Under the pieces are notes generated by a model, which did no database searches, was not told the origin of the DNA, and was given only the letters and a program-made list of their open reading frames with translations. DNA of 64,000 nt, from the NCBI RefSeq assembly GCF_031128465.2, contig NZ_CP155618.1, positions 877,501 to 941,500 on the forward strand. The letters are read 5' to 3'. Shown here one piece after another: positions 25,832 to 35,194 of the stretch (positions are counted from its first letter, which is position 1; each line of letters begins with the position of its first letter). The stretch is from Mariniflexile litorale (GTDB lineage Bacteria; Bacteroidota; Bacteroidia; Flavobacteriales; Flavobacteriaceae). Both the position numbers and the translations under genes were made by a program.

Positions 25832-27997
25832 ATGAAAAATATAAGGGTTATGTTACTATTAAACATTTTAGACACCTCACTTCCATTTACCAATCCGGTA
25901 CTAAAGTTTCTTATTATTTTAATAATTATTTTACTAGCCCCAATCATTCTTAACAAATTAAAAATCCCTCATATACTAGGGCTTATTGTTGCTGGTGCGG
26001 TTATTGGTCCTAATGGGTTTAATCTATTGTTACGTGATAGCAGCATCATTCTATCGGGCACTGCGGGCTTACTTTATATTATGTTTTTAGCAGGTTTAGA
26101 AATAGATATGAATGAATTCAAAAAAAATAAATTTAAAAGTTTGTTGTTTGGATTGTTTACGTTTTCAATACCCATGACTTTTGGTGTTTTAGTAGGCATC
26201 TTCATCCTGAAATTTTCTGTACTTACATCGGTTTTACTTGCCAGTATGTTTGCTTCTCACACCCTTATAGCCTACCCTATTTTAGGGAAATTTGGCATTA
26301 CAAAAAACCGAGCCGTAAACATTGTGGTAGGCGGCACCATGATAACCGATACCTTGGCTCTGTTAGTATTAGCCATTATTGTTGGCATGACTAAAGGTTC
26401 AGTAGGTAGTGAATTTTGGATTCGACTTTTTATATCTGTAATGATATTTGGCTTTATTGTCCTTAACATTTTCCCCATTATTGGCAGATGGTTTTTAAAA
26501 CGTTACCAAGATAATATTTCGCAATACATTTTTGTTTTAGTTATTCTTTTTCTAGGTTCTTTTTTAGCTGAAGTCGCAGGCGTAGAAGCCATTATTGGTG
26601 CCCTACTTTCGGGTTTTGCTCTTAACAGACTAATTCCTTCCACGTCTCCATTAATGAACCGTATTGAGTTTGTTGGAAACGCTATTTTTATTCCTTTCTT
26701 CCTTATTGGCGTGGGCATGCTAATCGATTATCGTGCTTTTTTTACAGACTTTGAAACTATCTTGGTTGCCCTTGTTATGACGGTTGCTGTAACATTAGCA
26801 AAATTTATAGCAGCATGGGCCACACAAAAATCGTTTAAATTTTCGGCAGATGAGCGACGTGTTATATTTGGACTAAGCATTGCGCATGCTGCTGTTACAC
26901 TAGCAACCGTTTCGGTAGGTTATAATATTATTATTGGTGAAACTGAAACAGGCGAACCAATAAGGCTGTTAGGTGAAAGTATTTTAAATGGTACTATCAT
27001 CATGATTTTAGTAACCTGCACCATTTCAACTTTTGTGGTTCAAAAAGGTGCTAGAAATCTATCGCTATTTCAATCTACTGCTAAAGACAAGAACAATGTA
27101 GTTAACGAAGAAAAAATATTAATTGCTATTAATAATGCCGATACGGTTGAAGAATTAATTAGCTTAAGTACCATCATAAAATCTAAAGAAAACAAAGATT
27201 CCCTATTTGCATTGCATGTTATAAACAATGACAACAACGATGTTCATGCTGAAACAAGTGCCATTAAAATACTAGACAAAGCCATAAAAATTGCAGCTTC
27301 AACCGATATTAAACTCAGTAAATTACTCCGTTATGATTTGAATATTATGAATGGCATTTTAAACGTTGCCAAAGAAAAAAAGGCTACCGATTTAGTTCTA
27401 GGCTTACACATTAAAACAAATATTTCGGAATCGTTTTTAGGAAGTTTAACCGAAGGTGTTTTATCAAAATGCAACGCTACCAGCTTTATATACAAAGCAT
27501 CTCAACCTATTGCGACTATAAAAAGACACATTGTTATTATGCCTAACAACGTAGAAAACGAAGTTGGATTTCCGTTTTGGCTTGATAATATTTGGAACAT
27601 CTCATATAATACGGGCGCTAAAATAATTTTTTATGGTACCGAACATTCCATAAAAGTTATTCAAAATATTCATTCAGAACATCCTATTGATGCCGATTTT
27701 ATAATTTTCAATAGTTGGAGTAGTTCCAAAGCACTATCTAGCAATATTAAGTTAGACGATAATTTAATTTTTATTTTAACCAGAAAAGACGAGCCTTCTT
27801 ACCACAAAAACATAAAAAATATTTCTATTTATTTAAATCGGTATTTTAAATCGAATAATTTTATTTTGGTTTGCCCGATTATGCAAACCCATATTCCTAA
27901 TGGAACCACCGATTTCAATAACCCTTCTTTATTAGAACCATTAGAAAAACTAGATGAAATTGGAAAAACTATAGCGAATGTGTTTCGTAAAAAGTAA
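25832..27997 (+). CDS. CPA2-family cation:proton antiporter with C-terminal cytosolic domain
   Basis: This inner-membrane Na+(K+)/H+ antiporter has about 12 membrane helices in residues 20-410. Family features are IPHILGLIVAGAVIGPNGF (about 47-65), SGTAGLLYIMFLAGLEIDMN (about 77-97) and the unwound-helix region GVEAIIGALLSGFALN. The remaining 300 residues are cytosolic and look like a duplicated UspA-like fold rather than a RCK domain. The ATG at 25832 gives 721 residues. However, a TATATTTG -7 box at 25823-25830 would start transcription near 25837, which makes the second in-frame ATG at 25850 (MLLLNILD) a plausible true start. Confidence 0.9.
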   Translation: MKNIRVMLLLNILDTSLPFTNPVLKFLIILIIILLAPIILNKLKIPHILGLIVAGAVIGPNGFNLLLRDSSIILSGTAGLLYIMFLAGLEIDMNEFKKNKFKSLLFGLFTFSIPMTFGVLVGIFILKFSVLTSVLLASMFASHTLIAYPILGKFGITKNRAVNIVVGGTMITDTLALLVLAIIVGMTKGSVGSEFWIRLFISVMIFGFIVLNIFPIIGRWFLKRYQDNISQYIFVLVILFLGSFLAEVAGVEAIIGALLSGFALNRLIPSTSPLMNRIEFVGNAIFIPFFLIGVGMLIDYRAFFTDFETILVALVMTVAVTLAKFIAAWATQKSFKFSADERRVIFGLSIAHAAVTLATVSVGYNIIIGETETGEPIRLLGESILNGTIIMILVTCTISTFVVQKGARNLSLFQSTAKDKNNVVNEEKILIAINNADTVEELISLSTIIKSKENKDSLFALHVINNDNNDVHAETSAIKILDKAIKIAASTDIKLSKLLRYDLNIMNGILNVAKEKKATDLVLGLHIKTNISESFLGSLTEGVLSKCNATSFIYKASQPIATIKRHIVIMPNNVENEVGFPFWLDNIWNISYNTGAKIIFYGTEHSIKVIQNIHSEHPIDADFIIFNSWSSSKALSSNIKLDDNLIFILTRKDEPSYHKNIKNISIYLNRYFKSNNFILVCPIMQTHIPNGTTDFNNPSLLEPLEKLDEIGKTIANVFRKK

Positions 27998-28137
27998 TAT
28001 TTTGATTAACAAGTAAACTTTAAATTAGATAATTCAAAACTACAAAGACTTAGTAAATAATCATTTTGATAGGAAATAAATTTGTTCATTTAGCCTATTT
28101 AATAAATAGCTTATATTTATTGGGTGTAAAAAAACCT

Positions 28138-28962
28138 ATGTATACTAAAAAATTTATTATTCTACTGTTCTTGCTCACAGCTTGTAAAAATCATAAATAT
28201 TTATTTAATTCAGAAGCCATTAAATCTGATGCAAAAAAAATTGAATCCATTAGCTATTCAGTTGATACAAATCACACTACCATCAAGACAGATAGTACTT
28301 CTATTAAATGTGAAGAATTATTTGACAAAAAAGGGAGAATACATAAAACTTTGATTTTTGATACAAAAGGAAATTATGATTTGTGGATTGACTTTAAATA
28401 TTCAAAAAAAGGGACTTTAATTAAAAAAAGCTGTTTTAATAATGATAGTACTATAAATTATTTTAGTACATATGAATATGGAAAAAACACAATCCGACAA
28501 AAAAACTACAATAAAGAGAAACAAGAAATCATAGAACGCCTTAATAAATATGACAAAAAAAGAAACTTATTAGAAATTAGTCAAATTAGTAATGATTCAT
28601 CAGTTATTACTAGCATTATATTTTTTGATAAAAAGGGTAAAATAACAAAAATCAAAAAATATAAAAACCCTAATCAATTGTCTTCCATCACGAATAACAC
28701 TTATGATACTAACGGTAATTTGATTGAAAAACTCAACAAGAACATTTCAATGAAAATAGCATATCAAAACATTTATAGTTATGATAAAAACGGGAATCAA
28801 ACCTCAATAAAAAACTATAAAATCAAAAACAATGACACTACTCTTCGGTTTATAAAAGAAATCGAGAACACTTACAATAAAAAACAAAAACTTATTAAAT
28901 CAACAATGAAATCCAATCAAAAAGCAACAACTTATATAAATGAATGGTTTTACTTTTATTAA
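28138..28962 (+). CDS. Lipoprotein with degenerate YD-like repeats
   Basis: I do not recognise a specific family. From ATG 28138 the product has 274 residues and a lipoprotein signal with lipobox LLTAC. An earlier TTG at 28066 adds a non-signal extension and is not favoured. The body holds repeated (F/Y)D-x-x-G-x-(I/L)-x-K units: FDKKGRIHKTLIFDTKGNYD, FDKKGKITKIKKY, YDTNGNLIEKLN, YDKNGNQTSIKNY. This is the sparse YD/RHS-like repeat pattern often seen in Bacteroidota surface lipoproteins. It is strongly Lys- and Asn-rich and the gene is richer in A than its neighbours, which may mark recent acquisition. Confidence 0.75.
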   Translation: MYTKKFIILLFLLTACKNHKYLFNSEAIKSDAKKIESISYSVDTNHTTIKTDSTSIKCEELFDKKGRIHKTLIFDTKGNYDLWIDFKYSKKGTLIKKSCFNNDSTINYFSTYEYGKNTIRQKNYNKEKQEIIERLNKYDKKRNLLEISQISNDSSVITSIIFFDKKGKITKIKKYKNPNQLSSITNNTYDTNGNLIEKLNKNISMKIAYQNIYSYDKNGNQTSIKNYKIKNNDTTLRFIKEIENTYNKKQKLIKSTMKSNQKATTYINEWFYFY

Positions 28963-29047
28963 TCAATTTTGAATGAAATCATTAATTCTTATCTCAAGTA
29001 CCAATGTACCAATGTAATTTTTAAGCAAACAAATACTCAAAATCCGA

Positions 29048-31744
29048 TTATCCCAAACTAGCTAAACTAGTTTTTATAGTTTCAATTTTAGCCAAAGCAT
29101 CTGCTTCTTTGTTTCGTTCGTTGGCAATAACCTGTTCGGGTGCACCTGCAACAAAACGCTCGTTAGACAGTTTCTTTTGTACCGATTTCAAAAAGCCTTC
29201 CGTATAACTTAACTCTTCAGTAAGTTTTTTAATTTCAGCTTCCACATCGATGCTTCCTGCCATTGGTATAAAATACTCATTCGATTTTACTCTAAAACTT
29301 AAAGCTCCTTCAACCGCTTCTTTCACATAAATGATGCTTTCAAGATTACCTAACTTGATAATAATATCGTCAAACAAAGTGCTTGATTTTTCATTATTAA
29401 TCACAGAAAAACCAATAACATCTTTAAACGCAATATTTTTTTCTTTTCTAATATTTCTAATACCGGAAATAACTTCTGAAGCAAATTCAAACTCTGTAAT
29501 CAAAGTTTCGTTTAATTCTTTTGCTACTGGCCATTTAGAAACTATTAAAGCTTCTTCTGGCGTGCGTTCTGCTATATAATGCCAAATATCTTCGGTTAAA
29601 AAAGGCATAAATGGATGCACTATTTTTAAGTTTTCTTCAAAAATTGAGATAATTGATTTATAAGTAACTCCATCAATTGGTTGTTGGTAAGCTGGTTTAA
29701 CCATTTCTAACAACCAACCACAAAAATCGTCGTAAATTAATTTATAAATAGCCATTAAAGCATCACTTAAACGGTATTTACTAAAATGATCTTCAATTTC
29801 TATTAATGCTTTTTGAAATTTCGATTCGTACCAATCGATAGCCATTTTACTTGAGTTTGGTTGCGGAATCGTATCATTAATTTCCCAACCATCAACCAAA
29901 CGGTAGGCATTCCAGATTTTGTTTCCAAAACCTTTTCCTTGTTGGCAAAGTGTTTCATCAAACATTAAATCGTTTCCTGCCGCACTACTTAAAAGCAGTC
30001 CAACACGAACACCATCGGCACTGTATTCTTCAATCAATTTTAAAGCATCGGGTGAATTCCCTAACGATTTACTCATTTTTCGACGTTGCTTATCACGAAC
30101 CAAGCCTGTTAAATACACGTTATTGAATGGTTTTTCACCTTTATACTCGTAACCAGCAATAATCATACGAGCTACCCAGAAAAATAAAATATCGGGGCCT
30201 GTTACTAAATCATTAGTTGGATAATAGTATTTTATATCGGCATTTTCAGGATTACGAATCCCGTCAAACACACTCATTGGCCATAACCATGAACTAAACC
30301 ACGTATCTAAAGCATCGGTATCTTGACGTAAATCGTTAGCTGTTAGTTGTTGATTATTAGCTTTATGTTTTGCTAATTCTAAAGCTTCTTCTTTAGTTTC
30401 TGCAACTACAAAATCCTCTTTTCCATCACCATAATAGTAGGCAGGAATTTGCTGTCCCCATAATAACTGACGAGAAATATTCCAATCTCGAATGTTTTCC
30501 ATCCAATGGCGGTAGGTGTTTTCAAACTTCTTTGGAAATAATTTAATTTCAGAATCTTTGCCTAAAACGGCTTTAATAGCTGGTTTTACTAAATCTTGCA
30601 TTTTTAAAAACCACTGATCGCTTAATCGAGGTTCAATGACGGCTTTGGTTCTTTCAGAAGTTCCTACCTTATTAATATGTATTTCAGTTTTAACCAAAAC
30701 ACCACTTGCTTCCAGTTCTTGAGCTATTTCCTTTCTTGCAACAAATCGATCTTTCCCTTGATAATGCAAGCCAAAACTATTTAAACTGGCATCGTCATTA
30801 AAAATATCAATAACTTCTAAGTTGTGTTTATCACCTAAATTCTTATCGTTTTCATCATGGGCAGGCGTCACTTTTAAACAGCCTGTTCCGAATTCAACAT
30901 CTACATACTCATCTTCTATAATAGGAATGATACGGTTGCAAATAGGCACAATCGCTTTTTTTCCACGTAAGTGCGCAAAACGTTCATCATTAGGGTTGAT
31001 ACAAATAGCGGTATCTCCAAAAATAGTTTCAGGACGTGTGGTTGCAATTGTTAAATATTCCTCCCCTAACCCCTCCGAAGGAGGAGAACTCTCACTCATA
31101 ACTCCTTCTCCTTCGGAGAGGGTTGGGGGGAGGATTTTATAATTTAAATAATATAAATTTCCTTGACGCTCTTCGTGAATGACTTCTTCATCAGAAAGTG
31201 TGGTTTTGGCTTCAGGATCCCAGTTCACCATTCGGTAACCACGATAAATAAGTCCTTTTTTGTGCAAATCAACAAACACTTTTATCACAGCCTCACTCAT
31301 GTCATCGTCCATGGTGAATTTAGTTCTATCCCAATCACAAGAACAACCTAATTTTTTAAGTTGTTCAAGAATAACACCTCCGTATTCGTGCGTCCATTCC
31401 CAAGCATGTTCTAAAAATTCTTCACGAGATAAATTATTTTTATCAATACCTTGCTCCTTAAGTTTTGCAACTACTTTAGCTTCAGTGGCAATAGAGGCAT
31501 GATCTGTACCAGGCACCCAACAAGCATTTTTACCTTGCAAACGCGCACGACGAATCAGCACATCTTGAATGGTATTATTAAGCATATGCCCCATATGTAG
31601 TACACCTGTAACGTTTGGTGGCGGAATGACAATGGTATACGGTTCTCTTTCGTCTGGCTCTGAATGGAAGTAGTTATGCTCCATCCAATAGTTATACCAC
31701 TTAGTTTCTACCTGACTTGCATCGTATTTTGAAGGCATTTGCAT
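29048..31744 (-). CDS. valS: Valine--tRNA ligase carrying a repeat-encoded insertion
   Basis: This class Ia synthetase charges tRNA-Val and edits mis-charged threonine. The start at 31744 ([17 protein letters not shown]) matches the family N-terminus; the upstream ATG at 31777 falls inside a TACTTTTG promoter box. The HIGH motif reads [13 protein letters not shown] and the KMSKS motif [10 protein letters not shown]. The editing domain ([15 protein letters not shown]), anticodon-binding domain and C-terminal coiled coil ([18 protein letters not shown]) are all present. About 24 residues at the start of the editing domain, between YYLNYKIL and [11 protein letters not shown], are encoded by a palindromic DNA repeat (31060-31133) and have no counterpart in usual ValRS, yet the frame is kept. 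Confidence 0.97.
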   Translation of the reverse strand: MQMPSKYDASQVETKWYNYWMEHNYFHSEPDEREPYTIVIPPPNVTGVLHMGHMLNNTIQDVLIRRARLQGKNACWVPGTDHASIATEAKVVAKLKEQGIDKNNLSREEFLEHAWEWTHEYGGVILEQLKKLGCSCDWDRTKFTMDDDMSEAVIKVFVDLHKKGLIYRGYRMVNWDPEAKTTLSDEEVIHEERQGNLYYLNYKILPPTLSEGEGVMSESSPPSEGLGEEYLTIATTRPETIFGDTAICINPNDERFAHLRGKKAIVPICNRIIPIIEDEYVDVEFGTGCLKVTPAHDENDKNLGDKHNLEVIDIFNDDASLNSFGLHYQGKDRFVARKEIAQELEASGVLVKTEIHINKVGTSERTKAVIEPRLSDQWFLKMQDLVKPAIKAVLGKDSEIKLFPKKFENTYRHWMENIRDWNISRQLLWGQQIPAYYYGDGKEDFVVAETKEEALELAKHKANNQQLTANDLRQDTDALDTWFSSWLWPMSVFDGIRNPENADIKYYYPTNDLVTGPDILFFWVARMIIAGYEYKGEKPFNNVYLTGLVRDKQRRKMSKSLGNSPDALKLIEEYSADGVRVGLLLSSAAGNDLMFDETLCQQGKGFGNKIWNAYRLVDGWEINDTIPQPNSSKMAIDWYESKFQKALIEIEDHFSKYRLSDALMAIYKLIYDDFCGWLLEMVKPAYQQPIDGVTYKSIISIFEENLKIVHPFMPFLTEDIWHYIAERTPEEALIVSKWPVAKELNETLITEFEFASEVISGIRNIRKEKNIAFKDVIGFSVINNEKSSTLFDDIIIKLGNLESIIYVKEAVEGALSFRVKSNEYFIPMAGSIDVEAEIKKLTEELSYTEGFLKSVQKKLSNERFVAGAPEQVIANERNKEADALAKIETIKTSLASLG
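31060..31133. repeat. REP-like palindromic element inserted in frame within valS
   Basis: Two inverted arms, 31060-31083 and 31108-31133, share CCTCCCC..AACCC..TCCGAAGGAG when one is reverse-complemented. Each arm also contains its own CTCC-GAA-GGAG mini hairpin. It is G+C-rich in an A+T-rich gene. The 72-base net insertion adds 24 residues ([10 protein letters not shown]...SEGLGEE) without breaking the frame. A degenerate relative lies at 55931-56055. Confidence 0.85.
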
Positions 31745-31774
31745 ACTTTGGAATAGTTTTTGAATAATGATTCG

Positions 31775-31782
31775 CAAAAGTA
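31775..31782 (-). promoter_or_regulatory. Candidate -7 box (TACTTTTG) for valS
   Basis: On the minus strand the octamer matches TAnnTTTG and lies 30 bases before the chosen valS start at 31744. No -33 TTG is visible at the expected distance. Confidence 0.45.
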
Positions 31783-31929
31783 CTTATATTTCTTTTTGTA
31801 TAAAAGACATAATAGAAATTGATAAAAGCAATTCTTGTTTTATTTTAACAATAATTAAGAATTAGAATATAAAAGATATATGTACTTTTAACAAGCTCCT
31901 TTGTACAAGGAAAGCATTTTGTCTATTAT

Positions 31930-31961
31930 TTTTGCTGTTTACAGGAATAATAAGTATGTTT
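31930..31961 (+). promoter_or_regulatory. Promoter of the DUF1573 gene (TTTG-N20-TATGTTTG)
   Basis: The -33 TTG (31931-31933, within TTTTTG) and the -7 TATGTTTG (31954-31961) are 20 bases apart, a full match to the Bacteroidota consensus. The predicted leader is about 90 bases. The rest of the 31745-32057 interval holds the valS promoter box and A+T-rich sequence with no gene. Confidence 0.7.
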
Positions 31962-32057
31962 GGAGTGAATTTTAACGCAAAAATAATATTTAAAACAGCT
32001 TAAATAACTGAGCTATTAACATATAAAGAATAAAACAACAATACAAATACAATAACA

Positions 32058-32483
32058 ATGAAAAAATTATTTACAATTTTATTTATCGGATTAGCAAGTT
32101 TAACTATTAATGCGCAAGACAAGGTTGCTAAAATTGAATTTAAATCGGATACCGTTGATTATGGAACCGTTGAAAAAGGCTCTAACGGAGTGCGTGTTTT
32201 TGAATTTACCAATACGGGTGATGCGCCATTAATAATATCTAATGTGACTTCTAGCTGTGGTTGTACTATTCCTAAAAAACCAGAAGGTCCAATTTTACCA
32301 GGAAAAACGGGTGAAATAGAGGTGAAATATGACACTAATAGAGTAAACCCTATAAGAAAAACAATTACCGTTATTTCTAATGCAGAAACACCAACTGTTG
32401 CCTTAAAAATAAAAGGAGAAGTTGTTGATACTAAAAATGCTAGTGTTCTTGAAAAGACAAACAAAAGCGTTGTACAGCAGTAA
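32058..32483 (+). CDS. DUF1573 periplasmic/secreted protein
   Basis: This 141-residue exported protein has a signal peptide (KKLFTILFIGLASLTINAQ). One DUF1573 immunoglobulin-like domain covers about 25-120: YGTVEKGSNGVRVFEFTNTG, LIISNVTSSCGCTIPKKPEG, LPGKTGEIEVKYDTNR and TITVISNAETPTVALKIKGE. The CGC pair in VTSSCGCT is the family hallmark, of unknown function. The family is very common in Bacteroidota, often in several copies, and is thought to be an ASPM/SPD-2/Hydin-like adhesive fold. It is monocistronic with a clear promoter and a strong terminator. Confidence 0.92.
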   Translation: MKKLFTILFIGLASLTINAQDKVAKIEFKSDTVDYGTVEKGSNGVRVFEFTNTGDAPLIISNVTSSCGCTIPKKPEGPILPGKTGEIEVKYDTNRVNPIRKTITVISNAETPTVALKIKGEVVDTKNASVLEKTNKSVVQQ

Positions 32484-32500
32484 AAATAAAATCAATTTAT

Positions 32501-32535
32501 AAAAAATCCCTAAGTACTTAACTTAGGGATTTTTT
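32501..32535. terminator. Bidirectional terminator between DUF1573 gene and PDZ protease
   Basis: A perfect 15-bp stem (AAAAAATCCCTAAGT / ACTTAGGGATTTTTT) with a 5-base loop is flanked by A on the left and T on the right, so it can end both converging transcripts. Confidence 0.92.
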
Positions 32536-32537
32536 AT

Positions 32538-33878
32538 TTAATATGGGTTTTCTAAATAAAAACTAAAACTCAATACTTTTCCCTTTCTATCTACTTTTAA
32601 CCGTATATGCTTTCCTGCATCATCAAAAAACTCGTGAATAACCTTTTGTAACGAAAATTCATGTGTTGCCTTATTATTTATTCTTAAAATGATATCTCCA
32701 ATAAGTAAGCCTGCTTTTTGAGCTGGAGAATTATTGCGTATTTCCACAATGGCGTATGCTGGTTTTAATGACATTTTATACTGGGTGTCGATAACAATTT
32801 TAGTACTATTTATGGCATCATCATTTCTTAGAGACCCTGATTTTTCTTTTAAAACCCTATCATCTATTTCTTTTACGAATCGTACACCATCATGAGCTAG
32901 TTCAATACCGCTTTTATTATACCCAAACTTTTCTTTAAAATAAGCATTCTTCTTAAGTCGGATAGTCGCTTTTTGATAGTCTAAAATAACATTAAATCGT
33001 TTCAAAACATTGCCTGCCAAACTACCATTTCTATCCTTATGCTTTAGAGCAAATAAAATAGATGCATTATCTGGATAGGCAACATTCGCATTTTCTAAAA
33101 CAAAACTTTTTAAGGATAGTACATCGATTTTAGAACGCTTTCCATAAACGCTTCCGCTCAAACCATGTCCTAGAAAATCATTAAAAAAAGTATTGCCTGA
33201 TTTAATTCCTAAAGAATCGTTTTCAAACAGCCATAACCCATCACTTCCTCCTGAATCTATTAAAAGTTTTACTGGTATTTTTTTATCATCAATAGTAACT
33301 TCTACATTTATATATGGCTTGTTGTTATAAAATTCTAAATTCAGAGTCTCACACTTTCTACATTTTTTGTAATGGTAAGCTTCAGGCTCGGTTAATCTTA
33401 AATAGTTCTTTGAATAATTTATTTCAACAATAAAATCGTTAAAAATATCATTTCCAATAATACCATGTACAGGAAACCCCAACTTTGGAGCTAAATTTAA
33501 ATTAACATCAAATATGGCGAAGATATCTTGTTTCAATTTTATAGCATCGCCTATTCTAAGAATATTATTGCTTGATTTTAATGCTTCAACCGACTCTCCG
33601 TCACCCAAACCTCTTAAAAAAATAGTTTCAGTATTTTTAATTTTTAAAGTATCGGAAACATTTAAAAAATTAAATATAATAGGCTTACTCACACCTGTAT
33701 CTAATAAAAAAGAAAGCGTAACACCATTAATTTCTACTGGAATAATAATTAAATTATTGATGAGCTTGAATCTGATTTTTGTTGATTTTTGTTTGTTTTG
33801 AATAGTAAAGCTCCCTTGTGAAAAACCAAAGTCATTTAACAAAAAAACAACCAATATAAAAATCACAAACTTTTTCAT
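32538..33878 (-). CDS. Retropepsin-like aspartyl protease with PDZ domain
   Basis: This exported protein of 446 residues starts at ATG 33878, where a signal peptide begins (KKFVIFILVVFLLNDFGFSQ); the upstream ATG at 33908 adds ten non-signal residues. Two aspartyl protease lobes are visible, with SFLLDTGVSKPIIF (about 56-69) and VKLLIDSGGSDGLWLF (about 207-222), each having a D-(T/S)-G catalytic motif. Each lobe is followed by a G-N-(D/V)-(I/L)-hydrophobic segment (GIIGNDIFNDF, GSLAGNVLKRFNV). A PDZ domain forms the C-terminus (VEIRNNSPAQKAGLLIGDII). The family is common in Bacteroidota and its substrates are unknown. Confidence 0.88.
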   Translation of the reverse strand: MKKFVIFILVVFLLNDFGFSQGSFTIQNKQKSTKIRFKLINNLIIIPVEINGVTLSFLLDTGVSKPIIFNFLNVSDTLKIKNTETIFLRGLGDGESVEALKSSNNILRIGDAIKLKQDIFAIFDVNLNLAPKLGFPVHGIIGNDIFNDFIVEINYSKNYLRLTEPEAYHYKKCRKCETLNLEFYNNKPYINVEVTIDDKKIPVKLLIDSGGSDGLWLFENDSLGIKSGNTFFNDFLGHGLSGSVYGKRSKIDVLSLKSFVLENANVAYPDNASILFALKHKDRNGSLAGNVLKRFNVILDYQKATIRLKKNAYFKEKFGYNKSGIELAHDGVRFVKEIDDRVLKEKSGSLRNDDAINSTKIVIDTQYKMSLKPAYAIVEIRNNSPAQKAGLLIGDIILRINNKATHEFSLQKVIHEFFDDAGKHIRLKVDRKGKVLSFSFYLENPY

Positions 33879-34003
33879 AGTAAACAACAACGCTTTACAT
33901 TCATTCAATTTACAAATCTTTATGACGTCAAATTTATTTTAGCAGCTTTTTTAAAAAAACTTTAAGATAATTTTCTCAACTTTGCGCCTTATAATTAATA
34001 AAA

Positions 34004-35194
34004 ATGCCAACTATATCAAGAAAGGGGCTTTTAATGCCCGAATCACCTATACGTAAATTAGTTCCTTATGCAGAAGAAGCTGCTAATAATGGAAAAATCA
34101 TTTACTATTTAAACATAGGACAGCCTGATATAAAGACCCCCGAAGTAGCCTTAAATGCAGTTAAGGAAAATGATATAGAAATACTTTCATACTCAAGATC
34201 TGAAGGATCGGATACTTACAGAAAAAAGTTAGCGACTTACTATAACAAGTATGATATTAAAGTATCTCATCAAGATATCATAGTAACCACGGGAGCTAGT
34301 GAAGGTTTATTGTTTTTATTTAGCAGCATCATGGATCCAGGAGATGAAGTTATTATTTCCGAGCCTTTTTATGCTAATTATATTGCTTTCTCAACCTCAT
34401 CAGGCGTTAACGTTGTCCCTGCTGTTTGTAGCATTGAAGATAATTTTGCTTTGCCATCTATAGAAACTTTCGAAAAACTAATTACACCAAAAACTAAAGC
34501 TATTCTAATTTGTAACCCAGGCAATCCCACAGGTTATTTATATTCAAAAGAAGAAATAGAAAAACTAGCTGCTTTGGCTATTAAACATGACTTATTTTTA
34601 GTTGCCGATGAAGTGTATCGTGAGTTTGTTTACGATGGCAACACTCACTACTCCATTATGCAAGTAGATGGATTGGAAGAACATGCCGTAATAATTGATT
34701 CGGTATCAAAACGATATAGCATGTGTGGCGCACGTGTAGGGTGTTTGGTTTCTAAAAACAAAACTGTTTTACAAACCGTATTAAAATTTGCACAAGCACG
34801 TTTAAGCCCTCCAACTTATGCACAAATTGCAAGCGAAGCTGCTTTAGACACCCCGCAAAGTTATTTTGATGATGTGATTGCCGAATATGTTGAGAGACGC
34901 AACACACTTATTAGTGAATTACAAAAAATTGATGGTGTTAAAGTAGCAAAACCAAAAGGGGCCTTTTATTGTATTGTTGAATTACCTATAAAAAACTCAG
35001 ACAATTTTGCTCAGTGGCTTTTAGAAGATTTTGATATTAATGGAGAAACGGTTATGGTAGCTCCAGCTGGTGGATTTTACTCCACACCTGGCTTGGGATT
35101 AAACCAAGTAAGAATTGCTTATGTGCTTAACAAAGAAAGCCTCATTAAAGCCGTACATATTTTAAAAGAAGCTCTTAAAGTTTACAAAGACTAG
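34004..35194 (+). CDS. Pyridoxal phosphate-dependent class I aminotransferase
   Basis: This 396-residue fold-type I enzyme probably transaminates an aspartate-, aromatic- or branched-type amino acid with 2-oxoglutarate. The motifs are YLNIGQPDIKTPE, TTGASEGLLFLFSSIMDPGD (PLP phosphate binding region), NPGNPTGYLY, VADEVYREFVYDG, the Schiff-base lysine in DSVSKRYSMCGARVGCL (Lys236) and the substrate Arg in LNQVRIAYVL. Exact substrate cannot be fixed from sequence. Its stop overlaps the first base of the murB GTG (TAGTG), so the pair is translationally coupled. Confidence 0.93.
   Translation: MPTISRKGLLMPESPIRKLVPYAEEAANNGKIIYYLNIGQPDIKTPEVALNAVKENDIEILSYSRSEGSDTYRKKLATYYNKYDIKVSHQDIIVTTGASEGLLFLFSSIMDPGDEVIISEPFYANYIAFSTSSGVNVVPAVCSIEDNFALPSIETFEKLITPKTKAILICNPGNPTGYLYSKEEIEKLAALAIKHDLFLVADEVYREFVYDGNTHYSIMQVDGLEEHAVIIDSVSKRYSMCGARVGCLVSKNKTVLQTVLKFAQARLSPPTYAQIASEAALDTPQSYFDDVIAEYVERRNTLISELQKIDGVKVAKPKGAFYCIVELPIKNSDNFAQWLLEDFDINGETVMVAPAGGFYSTPGLGLNQVRIAYVLNKESLIKAVHILKEALKVYKD

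Noticed and set aside
28999-29016. Short direct repeat GTACCAAT-GTACCAAT before the valS end
   Set aside because: Only two 8-9 base units without array structure; too short to call a repeat family.
31060-31133. valS insertion as an assembly error or intein
   Set aside because: The segment is 72 bases net and in frame, far too short for an intein, and its palindromic arms with related sequence at 55931-56055 indicate a repeat.
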